Shown piece after piece: positions 13,949 to 22,377 of a stretch of 33,271 bases of DNA. A program made the position numbers and the translations under genes. Origin of the DNA: a virus. Numbering within the stretch: position 1 is the stretch's first letter; each line of letters opens with the position of its first letter. The DNA lies in IMG/VR virus record IMGVR_UViG_3300040801_004062, positions 1 to 33,271 of that record. One strand, 5' to 3'. The notes beneath the pieces are model-generated. The model was not told where the DNA came from. It was given only the letters and a program-made list of their open reading frames with translations, and searched no databases.

Positions 13949-15154
13949 GTGACCAACGCGATCAACCCCTTTGCCGCCCTGCCTACCTACCGCAGCCTAT
14001 ACGATCAGGCGCACTTCCGTGCCGGGGTGCCGCCGCTGCGCTGCGAGCGCGGGCGGCTGCTGCCGGTGCAAATTGCCACCCCGGGGGATGTGGCGGGGGT
14101 GGATGCTACGTTCGTGGAGCGGCACGGGCGGTTCACGGTAGCCCTTCCCCGCGCCAACTTCAGCCGCACCTTCGTAGACGAAGGGCTGTATTACACCTAC
14201 GAAGCCGAACCCTTTGCCGCGATTCTACCGGAGTGCGAAGGCTTTTTGGAAATTCGGGTAGGTGAGGTGACGATCTACTCCGAAATGTTGCAGTTGCTCG
14301 ACATGGGGCCGGGGCGCGTCATCGAATTTGCGCCCCTGGCCTATTCGGCGGATGATGGTGGATCGGTGCGCATCATCCTATCGAAGCAGGATGCCCTTGC
14401 CTTTGCCTTCGCCGCCGACACCCGCTTTGAGATCCGGACCCCCGGCGGGGCGTGGCGCAGGATGTCGCTCGGGGGTGCTTCGCTCACCGTGCGCAATACG
14501 GACTTTGGAGCGGCCGACTACCCCGACGGCACGATGCAGGTGCGCTTTACGGGCTCCCTTGCTTCGGGTCGGGTGGTGCAGACCACCTACTTGCTCACGT
14601 TAAACCCAAAACTTAGCGAAGAGACCCGGCTCATCCCCCTGCCCGTAGCCCGTGAAATGCCGCAGGGGGACTTCTACTGCCTGGAATACTACAACAGCCG
14701 CGACTTGTTCGGAACCCTCTACGAAAAAGGATTTCGGCAGCGCATCTACCTGCAGGGCACCTTCGACGGGCCGGCGGTCAGCGAGAAGGACGAAGAGGTC
14801 GAGCGCGTGACGGGACGAACGGATCGCTACGCGTCCGTGGTCAAGGTGCGCCCGTCGTTTGTTTTTCACGGTTCCCCCGACTACCTGGTCGGCCCCCTGG
14901 AAGCGGCCGTTCGTCATGACTATATACGCCTGATCCGGATGGCGGACGGTACGGCCTACGACCTGGAAGAAGCCACCTTTGAGCACGCGCAGGGGGAAGA
15001 CCCACTAAGCATCGTGGGCACCATCACCTACACCGCCGGGCTAACCAATCGGTACGGGGCGGGCAAGCCGCTGAGTGCTACCAGCGCTCCCCTCATCGCC
15101 CCGGTAAAGGATGGTGGCATACGAGTCGGTTCCACACCAAATCGTCCCGGATGA
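13949..15154 (+). CDS. Virion structural protein
   Basis: A 401-residue protein of unknown family. It is strand-rich with phage-like motifs such as PPLRCERGRLLPVQIATPGD and FEIRTPGGAWRRMSLGGASL, suggesting a beta-sandwich structural component. The likely start is GTG 13949, eleven bases after the previous stop; TTG 13934, overlapping that stop, is an alternative. Upstream in-frame sequence is antisense-like and low-quality. It may pair with the preceding large structural protein, since the two are adjacent and of similar style. Confidence 0.65.
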   Translation: MTNAINPFAALPTYRSLYDQAHFRAGVPPLRCERGRLLPVQIATPGDVAGVDATFVERHGRFTVALPRANFSRTFVDEGLYYTYEAEPFAAILPECEGFLEIRVGEVTIYSEMLQLLDMGPGRVIEFAPLAYSADDGGSVRIILSKQDALAFAFAADTRFEIRTPGGAWRRMSLGGASLTVRNTDFGAADYPDGTMQVRFTGSLASGRVVQTTYLLTLNPKLSEETRLIPLPVAREMPQGDFYCLEYYNSRDLFGTLYEKGFRQRIYLQGTFDGPAVSEKDEEVERVTGRTDRYASVVKVRPSFVFHGSPDYLVGPLEAAVRHDYIRLIRMADGTAYDLEEATFEHAQGEDPLSIVGTITYTAGLTNRYGAGKPLSATSAPLIAPVKDGGIRVGSTPNRPG

Positions 15155-15606
15155 CCCCTCGCGAAGCCGCACAGCACTACCGCCGCCTGATTGAAAAAAT
15201 GGGCGCTACACAGGCCGAGGACGCCCTGCAAACCGCCTTCGACGGGGTGGGGCTGCTGCGCGCCCGTATCCCCCGGGGTGAAGACTTTCGGGGACAGTCC
15301 TTTTCGGACTATACGCCGGATTACGCCCAGCGGGGCCGGCTCGACTTGGGCTATCAGGCGGCCTACAAAGATTACACCCGCACCGGCGAACTGCTCAAAA
15401 GCATCACCGCTGAAGTGCGGCAGCAAACGCCCGGGGCGGTCACGATCGCCATTGCTCCGCAGGGAACCGAGAACATTGATAAGGTGCGCGGAGCGGTGCG
15501 CAAAGATGGCAATCTGATGAAGTTATCCGCTACCGAGATCGACCTACTTACCGACGCCTACTCCGCAGCGCGGGGCGAGCGCGTCAAAAAACACTTCCGC
15601 ACATGA
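15151..15606 (+). CDS. HK97 gp10-like connector or tail-completion protein (candidate)
   Basis: A 151-residue protein. The helix at the start (REAAQHYRRLIEKMGATQAE) is followed by basic, strand-prone parts (GELLKSITAEVRQQTPGAVT) that fit the gp10-like fold used by head-tail connectors. Its place between structural proteins and tail chaperones agrees. ATG 15151 overlaps the previous stop by four bases. The call relies on context and general pattern, not a diagnostic motif. Confidence 0.5.
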   Translation: MTPREAAQHYRRLIEKMGATQAEDALQTAFDGVGLLRARIPRGEDFRGQSFSDYTPDYAQRGRLDLGYQAAYKDYTRTGELLKSITAEVRQQTPGAVTIAIAPQGTENIDKVRGAVRKDGNLMKLSATEIDLLTDAYSAARGERVKKHFRT

Positions 15607-15914
15607 TTAAGCACCCGTACATATCCCGTACCATCCGTACCCTGTCGGACAGCCGTCAGGCGCACGACAATGAAAAGATGGGGGTCTACTACGAAAACGA
15701 CTTTGAGGATCACCCCGCCGTGGTTGACCTGGACCGAGTTGTCGAATACCACGGCACGAAGGTCTGCAACGCCGGGGCCTACACGGGGGCAAACGGGACG
15801 TGGCTATATTTTGATGACGGCAGCAGTACGATGTTACTCGAACCCTTCGCTAAGTTCCACGAGGCTATGGACGAACGCATCTACAACCCGAAATCCGCCC
15901 CCGATGCTGAATAA
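15603..15914 (+). CDS. Small hypothetical protein in neck region
   Basis: A 103-residue acidic protein I do not recognise, with strand-like VVDLDRVVEYHGTKV and a TWLYFDDGSSTMLLEPF segment. It overlaps the previous gene by four bases and the next by 11, so it is surely translated within the structural operon. Size and position suit a neck or tail-assembly component. Confidence 0.6.
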   Translation: MIKHPYISRTIRTLSDSRQAHDNEKMGVYYENDFEDHPAVVDLDRVVEYHGTKVCNAGAYTGANGTWLYFDDGSSTMLLEPFAKFHEAMDERIYNPKSAPDAE

Positions 15915-16530
15915 TGCCCTATTGCCCGCCGGCCGCGCCCTGACCGCCCTGCCGTGGCTGGAACGCTTCGGTGGCTTGGCGCGTCCGGTGCGCATCCCCC
16001 AAGAAAACGGCAAGCCCATCACCTATCCGGTGCCCCGCGGCTACTCCGATGACGAGTGCCGCCGCCTGAAGAAGTATACCGACCTGGTGCCGTCTTCCGA
16101 TAAGCGCTCGTTACTCTACTTCGAGCAAATCGGCCCCGGCCAGGCGGCCACCCAGCAGCCACAGGACCGCACCCACCACGCCATGCTGTTCCGGGTACGG
16201 GCGGTGTACTGGCTCAACTTAGCCGCGCTGGGGTTGGCTGGGCACAATGTTGCGGCGGGCCTGGCGGGGGCCTCGATCGTTGCCGCCCTTGCCGGTGCGG
16301 GTGGAACTACTGAACCGCCACAGATCGCCCGGGTAGCCTACGGGGTCTTTGCCTGCCAGCCGGCCGACGTGGAGCTGTTCAGCCGCTACGGGTACTCCGC
16401 CCAAATCGACGCCTTCCTGTTCTATCCCTACGACTTTGGGGCGATCGACTTCACCGTATCCTACACCTTTTCGGAGCGGTGCCTGACTGAACTCACCCCC
16501 CAAACCCCCATTGAATGTATTATCTACTAA
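15904..16530 (+). CDS. Tail-region structural protein (terminator-like candidate)
   Basis: A 208-residue protein starting at ATG 15904 inside the end of the previous gene; the longer open frame from 15670 overlaps a better gene and is discarded. A hydrophobic middle (LNLAALGLAGHNVAAGLAGA and on) looks like a long apolar helix or membrane-like segment. The C-terminal strand part FYPYDFGAIDFTVSYTF is the kind seen in tail terminator or tail-completion proteins. Role is inferred from position only. Confidence 0.55.
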   Translation: MLNNALLPAGRALTALPWLERFGGLARPVRIPQENGKPITYPVPRGYSDDECRRLKKYTDLVPSSDKRSLLYFEQIGPGQAATQQPQDRTHHAMLFRVRAVYWLNLAALGLAGHNVAAGLAGASIVAALAGAGGTTEPPQIARVAYGVFACQPADVELFSRYGYSAQIDAFLFYPYDFGAIDFTVSYTFSERCLTELTPQTPIECIIY

Positions 16531-16847
16531 TCTTTTGTGGGGCAGTAATCGGGATGTGGGCGTACTGCTACGTTGCCATGGTGCAGGACGGGGAGCTACT
16601 GGCACCTTGGGGGCGGACCATCAACCGCTACTTGCACGGGGAAGACTACCCGCCTGATCCGGCCTTGCTCACGGGCTTGCGCTACGCCCTCTACAAGTAC
16701 ACCTACTGCACTTTTTGCCTAGCCGGGGCAATGGCCTTCGTGGCTGCTACTGCTTGGTGCCTATCCGCACACACGCTCCTACCCCTGGCCACCCTTCCCC
16801 CCATCGCTATGATCACCACCCAACTACTCACTGCATGGACCAAATAA
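16515..16847 (+). CDS. Membrane protein in tail module
   Basis: A 110-residue protein with three predicted membrane segments, roughly residues 2-20, 61-82 and 88-107. It could be a holin placed within the tail module, or one of the small membrane proteins that lie before tail chaperones in some Bacteroidota phages. It overlaps the previous gene by 16 bases and the next by 13. No catalytic motif is seen. Confidence 0.65.
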   Translation: MYYLLIFCGAVIGMWAYCYVAMVQDGELLAPWGRTINRYLHGEDYPPDPALLTGLRYALYKYTYCTFCLAGAMAFVAATAWCLSAHTLLPLATLPPIAMITTQLLTAWTK

Positions 16848-17452
16848 ATACCGCTACCGAAGATGCCGGGCAAAAGGACCCGCTAGTGGCCGCCATTCCC
16901 CTGCCCCGGACCGACACGGGCGAATTGCAGCGCACGTTTCCCGCCGGGGGGTCAACCTACCGGTGGCTGAGTTTGGATGAAATCGCCGTTCGGCGGGCCA
17001 CCCACCTGGCGAACTGGCTGCGGCTGCTTGCCACCGGGCAGGACAGTCGGGAAAAGATGGCCGAGTTCGTCAACGAAACCACCCGGCAAGCCTTTCAGGC
17101 CGAAAACCTGATGGAGGTTCAAAAGCTGATCGCCATTCGCAACCAGGCCTTTCTGGACAACATCATTGTCCTGACCCAGGAAAAGCACCTGACGGCCATG
17201 TTGATTTGCGCTTGCTTCACCCTGCGGGAAGGGGAGGACGTGCGGACCTTTTCGGAAGAGATTGCGCAGGGTTACGTCCGGGACTTCGAACGGGAGGGCT
17301 ACAACCACCTTGATTTTTTTCAATTGGCCGGGGGCTTGTCGAGCGATTTCAGCGCAGACTTCCGGCGGACCCGCGAAACCGTAAACCAGCGCGAAGTTTG
17401 GCGGGACGATACCGCTACGAAATCGGACGGGACCGCAAACTTGTTCGCATAG
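16835..17452 (+). CDS. Tail assembly chaperone, zero-frame product
   Basis: A 205-residue helical protein directly before the tape-measure gene, the standard site for the lambda gpG-type chaperone that coats the tape measure during tail assembly. It starts at ATG 16835, overlapping the previous stop. Codons 160-162 read GAT TTT TTT, giving a slippery T7 run (17314-17320) in the correct phase for a -1 shift. Ribosomes that do not slip make this product; those that do make a 265-residue fusion with the following frame. Confidence 0.7.
   Translation: MDQINTATEDAGQKDPLVAAIPLPRTDTGELQRTFPAGGSTYRWLSLDEIAVRRATHLANWLRLLATGQDSREKMAEFVNETTRQAFQAENLMEVQKLIAIRNQAFLDNIIVLTQEKHLTAMLICACFTLREGEDVRTFSEEIAQGYVRDFEREGYNHLDFFQLAGGLSSDFSADFRRTRETVNQREVWRDDTATKSDGTANLFA
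17314..17320 (+). promoter_or_regulatory. Probable -1 ribosomal frameshift site
   Basis: The heptamer T-TTT-TTT satisfies X-XXY-YYZ in phase with the chaperone frame (codons TTT 17315-17317 and TTT 17318-17320). The -1 frame is open from 17320 to 17631 without a stop. A G/C-rich stretch follows within ten bases (GGCCGGGGGCTTG), which might fold as a stimulator, though I did not verify a structure. Confidence 0.65.
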
Positions 17453-17631
17453 ACACCTTCGCCGAGGCCCTGGCCGCCCTCCCGGGGGGCGTGGAAGTAA
17501 CGGCGCACTACACCGAGTACACCACATCCGAGCTATTCACCATGGCCTACTACGAATACTACCAACTGATGTACCTGGCCGAACAGCGGGATGAGGCAGC
17601 GCGAAAGGCGAGGCAGAAACAAGCGAAGTAA
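17320..17631 (+). CDS. Tail assembly chaperone, frameshifted C-terminal extension
   Basis: About 103 residues reached from the upstream chaperone by -1 shifting at 17314-17320, analogous to the T part of lambda gpGT. As a separate gene it would have only TTG 17398 as an early start, or ATG 17542 late, with no leader, which argues for expression by frameshift. The C-terminus has Tyr-rich FTMAYYEYYQLMYLAEQRDE and a charged helix, the kind of module that contacts the tail tube. The tape measure follows 34 bases later. Confidence 0.65.
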   Translation, partial: SIGRGLVERFQRRLPADPRNRKPARSLAGRYRYEIGRDRKLVRIDTFAEALAALPGGVEVTAHYTEYTTSELFTMAYYEYYQLMYLAEQRDEAARKARQKQAK

Positions 17632-17665
17632 CCTTACCCACACCCCCACCTAAACACCCTACCCC

Positions 17666-20600
17666 ATGGCCATTGAACAAGAATTAGTCTTCCGGGAAGA
17701 CCTGTCCGGCATTGCCCGCTCTGCCGATGCCCTCGATAGCTTGGGCGCTAAGGCCGAACGGGCAATGGGCAGCGTCAGTCGTTCCATCAATGAGGCGGGG
17801 CGGGCGGTGCAGGACTACGACAAGAACCTGAGCCAAGCCGCCCGGTCGGGACAGAAGAGCGCCACCGATGCCACCCGGCAACAGGACCGCGCCATTGCCG
17901 AACTGGTCAACCGGCTGGTGAAGGCCGAAAAGGAGGCGGCCCGCTACGCTGCTGCCCAACGGAAGGTGGAAAAAGAGGCGGCACGGGCGGCAAAGGAACT
18001 CGCTGAACAGGAACAACAACTAGCCGATCTGACCACCCGCTACGAGGGCTTATCCGACAAGGGCAGCGCGGCGGCGCGGGAACTGGCCGCCGAGATCGAA
18101 CGCCTGAGCGGAGCCACGAAAACCGGAGCTTCGGCCGCCGAAGACCTGGAGAAGCAAGCCGAAAACCTAGAAAAAGCGCAGGGTCAGGCTGCCGTTGCCG
18201 CCGCTAGCCACGAAAAGAGCCTGCTCGGCATTACTGCCCAACTCCGACGGGCCGGGGCCGATGCCGGGCAGTACGCTACCGCGCAGGGGCTGGTCAAGGC
18301 GCAAATTGACCAAACCAACTCCGAGATCACCGAACAGCGGGCGGTGCTACTAGACTTGCAGCGACAGTACGCCGCCCTGGAAGGGGAAGGGGGGCAGGCG
18401 GCGGCAACGCTGCAAGCCGACATCGAACGCCTGACAGCTTCGGTGCGCGAAGGGGAAACCGCCATGGGGTTGCTGCAGCTCGAAAGCATCGGATTGGGGG
18501 ATGCGCAGAAGCGGGCGGCAAAGGAAGCGGGCGGTTTGTCACGGCCCATTCGCTTGACGGCCAACGAGGCGCAGAACCTGTCGTTTCAGCTTAACGACGT
18601 GTTCACTTCTCTTAGCAGTGGAGGCGGCGCACTACGCACCTTTGCCCAACAAGGCCCCCAAATCACCCAAATTTTCGGCGGCGTAGGTAACACGCTGCGC
18701 TTCTTCGGGCAGCAAGCCCTCGGGGCGGTTAAGTCGGTATTCACCCTGCGGGGGGCGCTATCGGTCTTGGGAAAGGTGGGCATCCTCCTGCTCATTACCA
18801 CCGTTGCCACCGCGCTGGTGGCCCTCAACGATCGGTTCAACTTCGTAGGTAAGACCGTCACCGCTCTGACCGCAACCTTCGAGGTCATCACCGATCGGTT
18901 CAACATATTCAAGGGGGCGCTGGGCAGTTTCCTGACCGGCAACTTCCGCGAAGGCTTTCAGCAGTTGGGCGAGAGCGTAGCGGGCGTCGGCGGTGAAATA
19001 TCCGCCGCCGTCCGGCAGGCGCGGCTATTGGAGGCCGCGCTGGGTCGCGTCACGGCACGGCAAGCGGACCTCGACATCATCCGGGCCGGGGAACAGCGAC
19101 GGCTGGAAGAACTGGCCAGGCTGCGGGATGATGAAAGCCGATCTACCGCCCAACGGATCGCCAGCGAGCGCGAAATCGCGGAGATTACCCGACGGCGGGG
19201 GGAGGAGGAGTTGGCCTTGGCAAAAGACCAATTTGCGATTGAACAGGAAAAGGAAGAACGCTTTGCGCGGGGCAGCCAGGCCACCCTTGCCGCCATCCGC
19301 CGCAACGGCACGGCTGCTATCGCTGCTGCGCGCAACCTGTCCGAGGAAGAAGCCGAAGCCCTGGCCGAGCAAGCCAAAACCATCTTCGACCTGCAAGCGG
19401 AAGTAGCCGATCAGGCCGCCGCCTCCGAGGAAGTCATCGCCGGCATCCGCCAGGAAGGGCTTGAAGCCTACGAAGAAGCGATTGAGCGCCGTAAGGAACT
19501 GGAGGAAGAACTTGCGGACGTTCGCCTGAAGATTGCCGAAAAGGTGCGCGAAGCGGAAGCCCGGGGCTTGGAAGGGGAGGCGCTCATTCAGTTCCGCCGC
19601 AAACAGGCCGATGCCGAAATTGACGAACTGGAACGGGTCGCCAAGGCCGCCTTTGCCGCCGCCGGGGTGGAATACGACCAAGCGGAAAACTTTGCCGAGC
19701 TGCGACTGGACCTGGCCCGGGAAACGGCTAAGGAAATTGCCAAGGTGCGCATCGAAGAGGGGCAGCGGTCCATCGACTACTACCGGGATGCCGCGCTTGC
19801 GGAAGTGGAGCTCCTCAGCGCATCGGTAGACGATCAACTCAACCTGGAAGAGTTCAAGGCCGCCGAACGCGCCCGCATCCTGCGCACCAGCCTACTGCAA
19901 CAACGCGAACTACTGCTTCAGGCGGGCTTCGGGGAAGATTCGCTCGAAGTGCTACAGGTCGAAGTCGAGATCCAGGAACAGGAACGGGATGCGGCCGACG
20001 TGGCCCTCGACAGTCAGGCGCGCATCCGCGCCGGCCTGCTGGAAACGGCCGAAATCCGCCGGGACATCCGCGACCTCGAAATTGATGCCGAAGAAGAAGT
20101 GACGGACAAGTCGATCAGCTTGGCGAACTACCGCAAGCGCGAAAAGCTGAAGGCCGAAGAAGAGTTCCTAATCGAAAAGTTGCGCCTGTTGAAGCAGGAC
20201 CCCACCGCCACAGGGGAGCAGATCAAACTACTCGACCTGCAAATCCAAGCCGTCCGCCAGGGAATTGAGGACTTGGGCAACATCAAATTGGGACCCCTGG
20301 AGCGCATCAAACGCGCCATTGGGGAGGCCCTGAAGATCGACGAAGGCACCGTGGACGGCTTGCTCGCCCAGGTTGGGGGCATCATCAATAACGTAGCCGA
20401 GGGGCTCAACGCCCAGCTGGAAGCCGAAATTGCCGGCTACGACCGCATCATCGACCGACTGAGCGAACGCATTGAGGAAACGCAGTCGCTATTGGACGAG
20501 CAACTGGCCCTGCGCGCCGAAGGGCTAGCCAACGACGCGGACATTGTGCAGGAGCAACTCGACGAAGAATTGGCCGCCCGGCAACGGGCCGCCGAAAAGC

Positions 20601-21268
20601 AAGCCGAACTACAACAAAAGGCCGCCCGTCGGCAACTCGCCATCGATTCGGCGCAGCAAGCCAGCGCCCTGGCCCTTGCCGCCGCACAGTTGCTGGCCGC
20701 CAATGCTAGTGTGCCGCTGGTGGGGGTGATTATCGCCGCTTCCGCCATTGCGTCGGCCTTCGCCATCTTCTCCCGCTTCAAGGCGCAGGCGGCCCAGGCG
20801 GCCAACGATATTCCCACCTTCCGCCAGGGGGGCAAGTTAGTTGATGGCAAAGTCATCGGTCCCAGCCACGAAGACGGCGGCGTGAACGTCATCGACCGAC
20901 GTGGGCGGGTCTACAATATCGAGGGGGAGGAGTTCGTCGTCAACCGCAAGGAAGCGCGCCGCCGTCCGGGGCTACTGGACGCGATCAATACGGGAAAGAT
21001 CGACCGGATGCCGGCGGCCCAGGCGCTCGCCCTCATGGGGAAGACGGCATCCAACGACGGCCTCGTTCGGGTGTCGGGGCGAACGACGGAGCGCACCCCG
21101 GAGCCAAAACTGGGGGCTGCCGAACTCCAAGCCTTGCTCAACAACCACGCCGCCGAGATCGTCGAAGCAATCGGGGGGCGGCCCCATATTGTTCCGCTGC
21201 CTGACGGCCGGGTGCTGGAAAGGACGAAGACCGCCACGAAGGAGCGGACGCGAATGATAAAGGTCTAG
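17666..21268 (+). CDS. Tail tape measure protein
   Basis: A 1200-residue protein that sets tail length; long alpha-helical coiled coil rich in Ala, Glu, Gln and Arg from about 30-290 and 470-980. Hydrophobic segments lie near 370-388 (VGILLLITTVATALVAL) and 1000-1038, expected to help DNA passage through the host membrane. The C-terminus from about 1050 (TFRQGGKLVDGKVIGPSHED, then GVNVIDRRGRVYNIEGEEFV) is the glycine-rich tail common in tape measures of Bacteroidota phages. ATG 17666 has no Shine-Dalgarno. The stop overlaps the stop of the converging lipoprotein gene. Confidence 0.9.
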   Translation: MAIEQELVFREDLSGIARSADALDSLGAKAERAMGSVSRSINEAGRAVQDYDKNLSQAARSGQKSATDATRQQDRAIAELVNRLVKAEKEAARYAAAQRKVEKEAARAAKELAEQEQQLADLTTRYEGLSDKGSAAARELAAEIERLSGATKTGASAAEDLEKQAENLEKAQGQAAVAAASHEKSLLGITAQLRRAGADAGQYATAQGLVKAQIDQTNSEITEQRAVLLDLQRQYAALEGEGGQAAATLQADIERLTASVREGETAMGLLQLESIGLGDAQKRAAKEAGGLSRPIRLTANEAQNLSFQLNDVFTSLSSGGGALRTFAQQGPQITQIFGGVGNTLRFFGQQALGAVKSVFTLRGALSVLGKVGILLLITTVATALVALNDRFNFVGKTVTALTATFEVITDRFNIFKGALGSFLTGNFREGFQQLGESVAGVGGEISAAVRQARLLEAALGRVTARQADLDIIRAGEQRRLEELARLRDDESRSTAQRIASEREIAEITRRRGEEELALAKDQFAIEQEKEERFARGSQATLAAIRRNGTAAIAAARNLSEEEAEALAEQAKTIFDLQAEVADQAAASEEVIAGIRQEGLEAYEEAIERRKELEEELADVRLKIAEKVREAEARGLEGEALIQFRRKQADAEIDELERVAKAAFAAAGVEYDQAENFAELRLDLARETAKEIAKVRIEEGQRSIDYYRDAALAEVELLSASVDDQLNLEEFKAAERARILRTSLLQQRELLLQAGFGEDSLEVLQVEVEIQEQERDAADVALDSQARIRAGLLETAEIRRDIRDLEIDAEEEVTDKSISLANYRKREKLKAEEEFLIEKLRLLKQDPTATGEQIKLLDLQIQAVRQGIEDLGNIKLGPLERIKRAIGEALKIDEGTVDGLLAQVGGIINNVAEGLNAQLEAEIAGYDRIIDRLSERIEETQSLLDEQLALRAEGLANDADIVQEQLDEELAARQRAAEKQAELQQKAARRQLAIDSAQQASALALAAAQLLAANASVPLVGVIIAASAIASAFAIFSRFKAQAAQAANDIPTFRQGGKLVDGKVIGPSHEDGGVNVIDRRGRVYNIEGEEFVVNRKEARRRPGLLDAINTGKIDRMPAAQALALMGKTASNDGLVRVSGRTTERTPEPKLGAAELQALLNNHAAEIVEAIGGRPHIVPLPDGRVLERTKTATKERTRMIKV

Positions 21269-21609
21269 TCGTAGCGTTTCACTCGGTAGTCTGCTATCAG
21301 TAGCGAATCGGGTCCAGTTTGTTCGTAGACCAACAAGGAGCGCTTGCGCAGCATCGCCCCGAAGCGGTTCTGTGCGTCGACGTAGACGATCACCCGCCAA
21401 GAATTGGAGGGCTCACCCCCATTGTTCAGGCGCACCACGCTATTGAGGCTATCCACGAAGGCCGCCGTCGACGGGGTAAGTAAGCTCCCCCGCACCCGCT
21501 TGCGCGCATCCGATAGCAATACGTCCGCTCGCGTAGGCGCGGGCGGCGTGGGTTCGGAGCACGAAAGGGCGATCAGGCAAAGAATAAGGGTAGGCAGCAG
21601 GTGTTTCAT
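21265..21609 (-). CDS. Lipoprotein on opposite strand (moron-like)
   Basis: A 114-residue predicted lipoprotein: MKHLLPTLILCLIALSC has a basic start, a hydrophobic core and a lipobox ending at Cys17, then a Ser/Pro/Thr linker and a small domain with WRVIVYVDAQNRFGAMLRKR. It is the only convincing minus-strand gene and needs its own promoter, expected right of 21609. Phage lipoproteins of this type often block superinfection or change the host surface; this is a class inference, not shown here. ATG 21609 is chosen over the longer frame from 21693 because the signal peptide begins there. Stop codons of this gene and the tape measure overlap. Confidence 0.72.
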   Translation of the reverse strand: MKHLLPTLILCLIALSCSEPTPPAPTRADVLLSDARKRVRGSLLTPSTAAFVDSLNSVVRLNNGGEPSNSWRVIVYVDAQNRFGAMLRKRSLLVYEQTGPDSLLIADYRVKRYD

Positions 21610-21735
21610 GGCGCTAATGTAGGGGGCTTCGGAAAACACGCAATTCCAATAGACCAATCGGGGCAAATAGACGACCTGCGCGGGAAGTGCCATTTTGCCC
21701 CCTGTACCGGTATTGGACGGTCGGATATTGCGCCC

Positions 21736-22107
21736 ATGACCGATAAGCAGGCCATCGACACCTTACAGCCCGCCGCCCATGAAGCGGTGTTCCGGCACAA
21801 AACCCGCCGCACCGCTTCGGGTAGTATGGTGTACGCAAAGGATGCCCGCAGTCGCTCAGGCAGCTACCTCAAGGCTGGCTACGAAGTCGTACAGTCCCCC
21901 GTAGCGCCCCCGGCGGAAGCAAAGAAGGTAGATGGTTCTGGCAAGTCCCAATCCGGCAAAACGGAAGGTGCACCTGAAATCAACGCCTCGACCGCCGCCC
22001 GCACCCTGGCCGAAGAAGCCGGGATCGACCTGACCACCGTAACCGGCACCGGAGCCGACGGCAATATCACCAAGCCCGACGTACAAAACGCCATCGATGC
22101 GCTATAA
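21736..22107 (+). CDS. Small protein with C-terminal E3-binding-like domain
   Basis: A 123-residue protein. Residues 84-121 match the peripheral subunit-binding (E3-binding) fold of 2-oxoacid dehydrogenases: ASTAARTLAEEAGIDLTTV then TGTGADGNITKPDVQNAI, with the GTG-x-x-G-x-I-x-x-D-V signature. The first 50 residues are basic and unlike that family; a Pro/Ala/Lys linker joins them. In phage proteins such domains presumably serve as protein-interaction or capping modules. ATG 21736 is chosen because upstream in-frame codons overlap the divergent lipoprotein start. The next gene repeats the domain and overlaps by 11 bases. Confidence 0.75.
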   Translation: MTDKQAIDTLQPAAHEAVFRHKTRRTASGSMVYAKDARSRSGSYLKAGYEVVQSPVAPPAEAKKVDGSGKSQSGKTEGAPEINASTAARTLAEEAGIDLTTVTGTGADGNITKPDVQNAIDAL

Positions 22108-22372
22108 GGTCCGCCAAAAATCCAACCCCAAACTCGAACTGCCCGACCTGACCGCGGAGCAGTACGAAGCCCATTCTGCCGACCCCCAGTTGGCGGGTAA
22201 GTACACCTACACTCCCGTCCCGGACGTACCCCTTCCCGCCGAAGCCCGGCAGGTGACGGATGCGGCCGAAGACTTGGCCGAAGCCAACGCCATAGACCTA
22301 GCGACCGTGAATGGCACCGGCAAAGACGGACGGGTCACCGTGGGCGACGTGGAAAAACTCATCAAAAAATAG
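22097..22372 (+). CDS. Second small protein with E3-binding-like domain
   Basis: A 91-residue protein whose residues 53-91 (VTDAAEDLAEANAIDLATV, then NGTGKDGRVTVGDVEKLI) align residue by residue with the domain of the upstream gene. Its own N-terminus (YKVRQKSNPKLELPDLTAEQ) is different and strand-like. The pair looks like a domain duplication placed before scaffold and capsid, so a role as minor head or capsid-decorating proteins is possible. Confidence 0.72.
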   Translation: MRYKVRQKSNPKLELPDLTAEQYEAHSADPQLAGKYTYTPVPDVPLPAEARQVTDAAEDLAEANAIDLATVNGTGKDGRVTVGDVEKLIKK

Positions 22373-22377
22373 CCTAC

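Noticed and set aside
19025-19837. 270-residue open frame on the minus strand
   Set aside because: Antisense to the coiled-coil part of the tape measure; its Phe/Leu/Gly-rich translation is the mirror of Glu/Lys/Ala codons.
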